Source: Rhynchospora pubera (Eukaryota > Streptophyta > Magnoliopsida > Poales > Cyperaceae). From it: DNA of 64,000 nucleotides. Position numbers and translations under genes: made by a program. Positions 61,201 through 64,000 of the stretch are shown here, one piece after another; position 1 is the stretch's first letter; the number at the start of each line of letters is the position of its first letter. Below the pieces are notes generated by a model. The model was not told where the DNA came from, searched no databases, and saw only the letters and a program-made list of their open reading frames with translations. Where the stretch lies: positions 66,998,251 through 67,062,250 of the forward strand of contig CM051463.1 in the NCBI GenBank assembly GCA_028095005.1. The letters are read 5' to 3'.

Positions 61201-64000
61201 AGACTCCCTCTATTCTGGTGTATCACTTCATACGGACTATACCGGAGCCACTGCTCTTGAAGTATTCCCAATATTATAAATTATACAAGTCATGCAATAA
61301 TCTTTCTTTATTTACACTATCTCATATTTCATCATCGAGTAAATTCCTTTAGCAATGAAACTTAAATTGACCTCAACATCAATTTTATTTCTACATTGCC
61401 TTTTTGAGCAAACACTCCTCCTAACTCACAATTTTAAAAATCGGATATTAGGGCATATGTGTCTAAATTGCTCAAAGTGAGATTTAAACTCTATAGTATC
61501 TTTTCCTAAGCTTCACTTCATTGAACTTATGCGAGAATGTTGAGGAAGAACCTATTTCATTTCCCCCTCTTTTCCTCAGCATCCAAATCAAGTTCATAAT
61601 AACTGAAGTAGCTTGCATAAGAAACTATAAGTTATCTATAAATCTCCACTCCTCAAGGAATCAAGTGATTCAACAAAATGGCATAATTATGGTTCTTCTC
61701 CAATAAATTTCCTTGAAATTTATGAGAAGGTGCAATCAAACATGCAACTAAACCTATGGTTATATGAGAATCCTCCTAGGAATCTCTAGAAACACATAGT
61801 TTAAACCATAAATTAAAATGGAGATTTCAGTCTGCCACAGACTGAATACAAGCGGTCCGCTTAGCAACCTAGCGGTCCGCACAACAATCAAGCGACCTGC
61901 ATGGCGTTCCAGCGATCAGCTTGTTGTTCAGTGAAAGCGGCCCGCTAGCCCATCCAGCGACCCGCTTGAACACTCAAGCAGAAATTCCTCAATTGGAAAT
62001 TCTCTTTGTGATGTGCATTTATCGATGCAAATTGCATACATAACCAGTTTTGCAGAACACATCAGCTGCGACTTAGCTTTTGTAAGAACCATATGAATAA
62101 TGGTACTTTTTCATCATCATGCAACACAATTTGTCGCTCGATGTGAGAAATAGTGAATCATCGAACTATTTCAATCTTATCACAACTCATTAACTCGTAC
62201 AGCAAGTCCAAATGACTGCGACTCGTTTTAAGAGATTTCACACTTTTATGACTGAATTGGACCTAGTCATAAATGTGATAAGAACCAAAAGCTTAGTGCA
62301 TTTATCATATTAATTCTCCGTAACTTGAATCACTTTTCAACAGATATTCAAGTTCTCACTTATTGCTTACTATGTCTCAAGTTGGAATAGATTGGCGATT
62401 ATGACCTAAAAGTCAATCCCAGTCATGTAACCTCAACTTGCATAGTTAGCATGCCAAATAATCACAACTCATGAGATTATGTAAAACACAAAGAAAATGC
62501 ATAGAAAGAAAACTTACTTAGCACCACAAACCATAATGTTTTGGTACTAAAATCAGCACCATACACATGCTCAATTCTGAAATCCAACACCAAAAGAAAA
62601 TTTCACAAGTACTAGTTATTGTCAAGGTTTGAAGTGTCTTAAAGTATCATGGAGCAATCATTTGTATCCCCCTCTAGGAACAACAAATCTGCATGTGCCA
62701 ATCCCCTGGACTGCACCATTACATTGATTCTCACATATAGATCACTTTACTTCATATTTATGACAATTCAAATGCTATGTTACATAACTAACATCAAGGT
62801 AGTAACATTCAAGCAATTTACAATTTTAGTACTTTATCCAAATTTAGAAACATATCTTCTTGTATATCAAGTCCACAACAATAATCTCTTAGTATTTATA
62901 CAATTACTTGACTATGTCATCAAGCTTGACCAATTTGAGCAACATTCGTTAAGAAACGAACGACACAAGACAGTGAAGTTTGCTTGCACATGCTCTCACA
63001 AATTAGAAAGCAAGCAAGTTAACTCTAACACTTATTGCTCAAATGTCAACTTATGACTCTCTTTATGCAACTCAAAATTTATTTGACCTCATGTCAAGAT
63101 GCAGCCCCAAAGGCGCTTCTTATACTTGTCAAAAATTTATTGAGCTTGCAAATTAACATAATCAATAATTATCAATACTATCATTAGAGATTAAGTTAAG
63201 TTGTAACTAATACAAGAAACAACAAATTCTACTCAGCAACAAAATGCGAGTGGAATTTTTTGCAGGTCAGTGCTCGCTAGCGGTCCGCTACCAAAACAAG
63301 CGGCCCGCTACACTACCCTTACTCAATTTGTTTCTAATGTTTCACAATTTCTTTTGGGATTTCTCATTAGATGTGATGGTCTCGAGTCTATCCTGATTCT
63401 CTATAAGATAACGAGATACTATAATGCCCAGCAATATACATCCATCAATATCTTCTATAATCAGTGATGACTTTTGTAAGCCAATGCCATACATAGAGAC
63501 AAGCACATAAGTTAGCACTTCACAGTTAGTCTCACCGCACAACCCTTGAATCAATCCAAGAAATAATACAAACCTAGCAACGATAACCGAAAGATGACAA
63601 CCATGGCCACCAATCCTGTCTCATATACTAAGTGCACCACCTCCCAATCGACTCGGTTAGCGCAAGACACAGAAATTGGATGAGACACCATAGTCTACAT
63701 ACCAAATTCACCCTTCGTGTGCTACCACACAGTGCTAGCCGGCACCCAATTGTGCCATGCATGCAATCACAATGGTGAGACGGTACCACATATACCATCA
63801 ATCACCCACAATGCAAATATGCACCTAATGAAGGGTATATACCATGAGACTATCGTCCAGATAATCTCATACACCATTTTGGACATATAAGTATGTTCAA
63901 AGTTGGTCAGATCAAGTCATTGTTGTAACATCATATATTAGTTTCTGTCAAACTCAGGTTCAGCGGCCCGCAGATCCGTTCAGCGACCCGCTTAAACTCT
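58215..64000 (-). mobile_element. Non-coding internal region of a retroelement, runs off the window
   Basis: About 5.8 kb right of the polypurine tract with no pol or gag frame, so this looks like a large non-autonomous element or a long 3' untranslated internal region. Its composition is more balanced than the neighbouring AT-rich spacers. It carries scattered clusters of AGCGGTCCGCT-type palindromes at about 60178-60252, 60295-60330, 60664-60752, 61852-61970, 63275-63312 and 63961-63993. The block near 60167-60220 recurs at 63948-64000. Assignment to the LTR at 57755 is inferred from continuity and from the shared palindrome. Confidence 0.55.

Noticed and set aside
60178..63993. CRISPR-like array of short palindromic repeats
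   Set aside because: Spacing is irregular over kilobases, units vary, and the window is plant nuclear DNA; this is retroelement sequence.

Overview
This is a nuclear segment from a flowering plant, almost certainly a eudicot. The evidence is split genes with GT-AG introns, a plant-specific LOB-domain transcription factor, a CC-NB-ARC-LRR resistance gene, very AT-rich intergenic DNA, and many plant transposon types (MITEs, Mutator-like elements, a Helitron, SINEs, LTR retroelements). The sequence alone does not name the species. No bacterial, organellar, CRISPR or rRNA features were seen.

Left half (1-36.7 kb, genic). An ASYMMETRIC LEAVES2-like LBD gene is on + (1990-4301). Next comes an AT-rich spacer with a MITE and two tRNA-derived SINEs. 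A complete eight-exon DEG10-type mitochondrial serine protease gene is on + (9800-15330, 574 aa). A CNL disease-resistance gene on - (17307-21278) keeps nearly all family motifs but carries three independent reading-frame lesions. At 24.6-28.5 kb two related Mutator-like elements sit 19 bases apart, each with its own 9-bp target duplication. Immediately after them lies a decayed, internally deleted copy of DEG10 intron 1 plus DEG10 3' flank (28.6-29.85 kb). Then follow a nine-exon gene for RNA polymerase III subunit RPC4 on + (30959-32989, 262 aa) and an intronless 108-aa plant protein of unknown function on - (36192-36518).

Right half (36.7-64 kb, repeat-dominated). I see no host gene here. 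It holds a foldback element, a copia-type LTR stub with its primer-binding site, a Tourist-like MITE with TAA target duplication, a minus-oriented gypsy-like 3' LTR (44112-52745) into which a long-TIR Mutator-like element with GTGTCGTG-rich insertions has jumped, and a minisatellite. A Helitron with both termini intact (52983-56876) is inserted next to the gypsy internal region. The last 6.2 kb starts with a short LTR plus polypurine tract and continues as non-coding retroelement sequence dotted with AGCGGTCCGCT palindromes.

The genes are functionally unrelated housekeeping, developmental and defence genes with separate promoters. The most unusual features are the recurring palindromic modules inside several unrelated transposons, the fully reconstructable insertion histories (paired MULEs, Helitron, MITE in a duplicated segment), and the three-lesion NLR.
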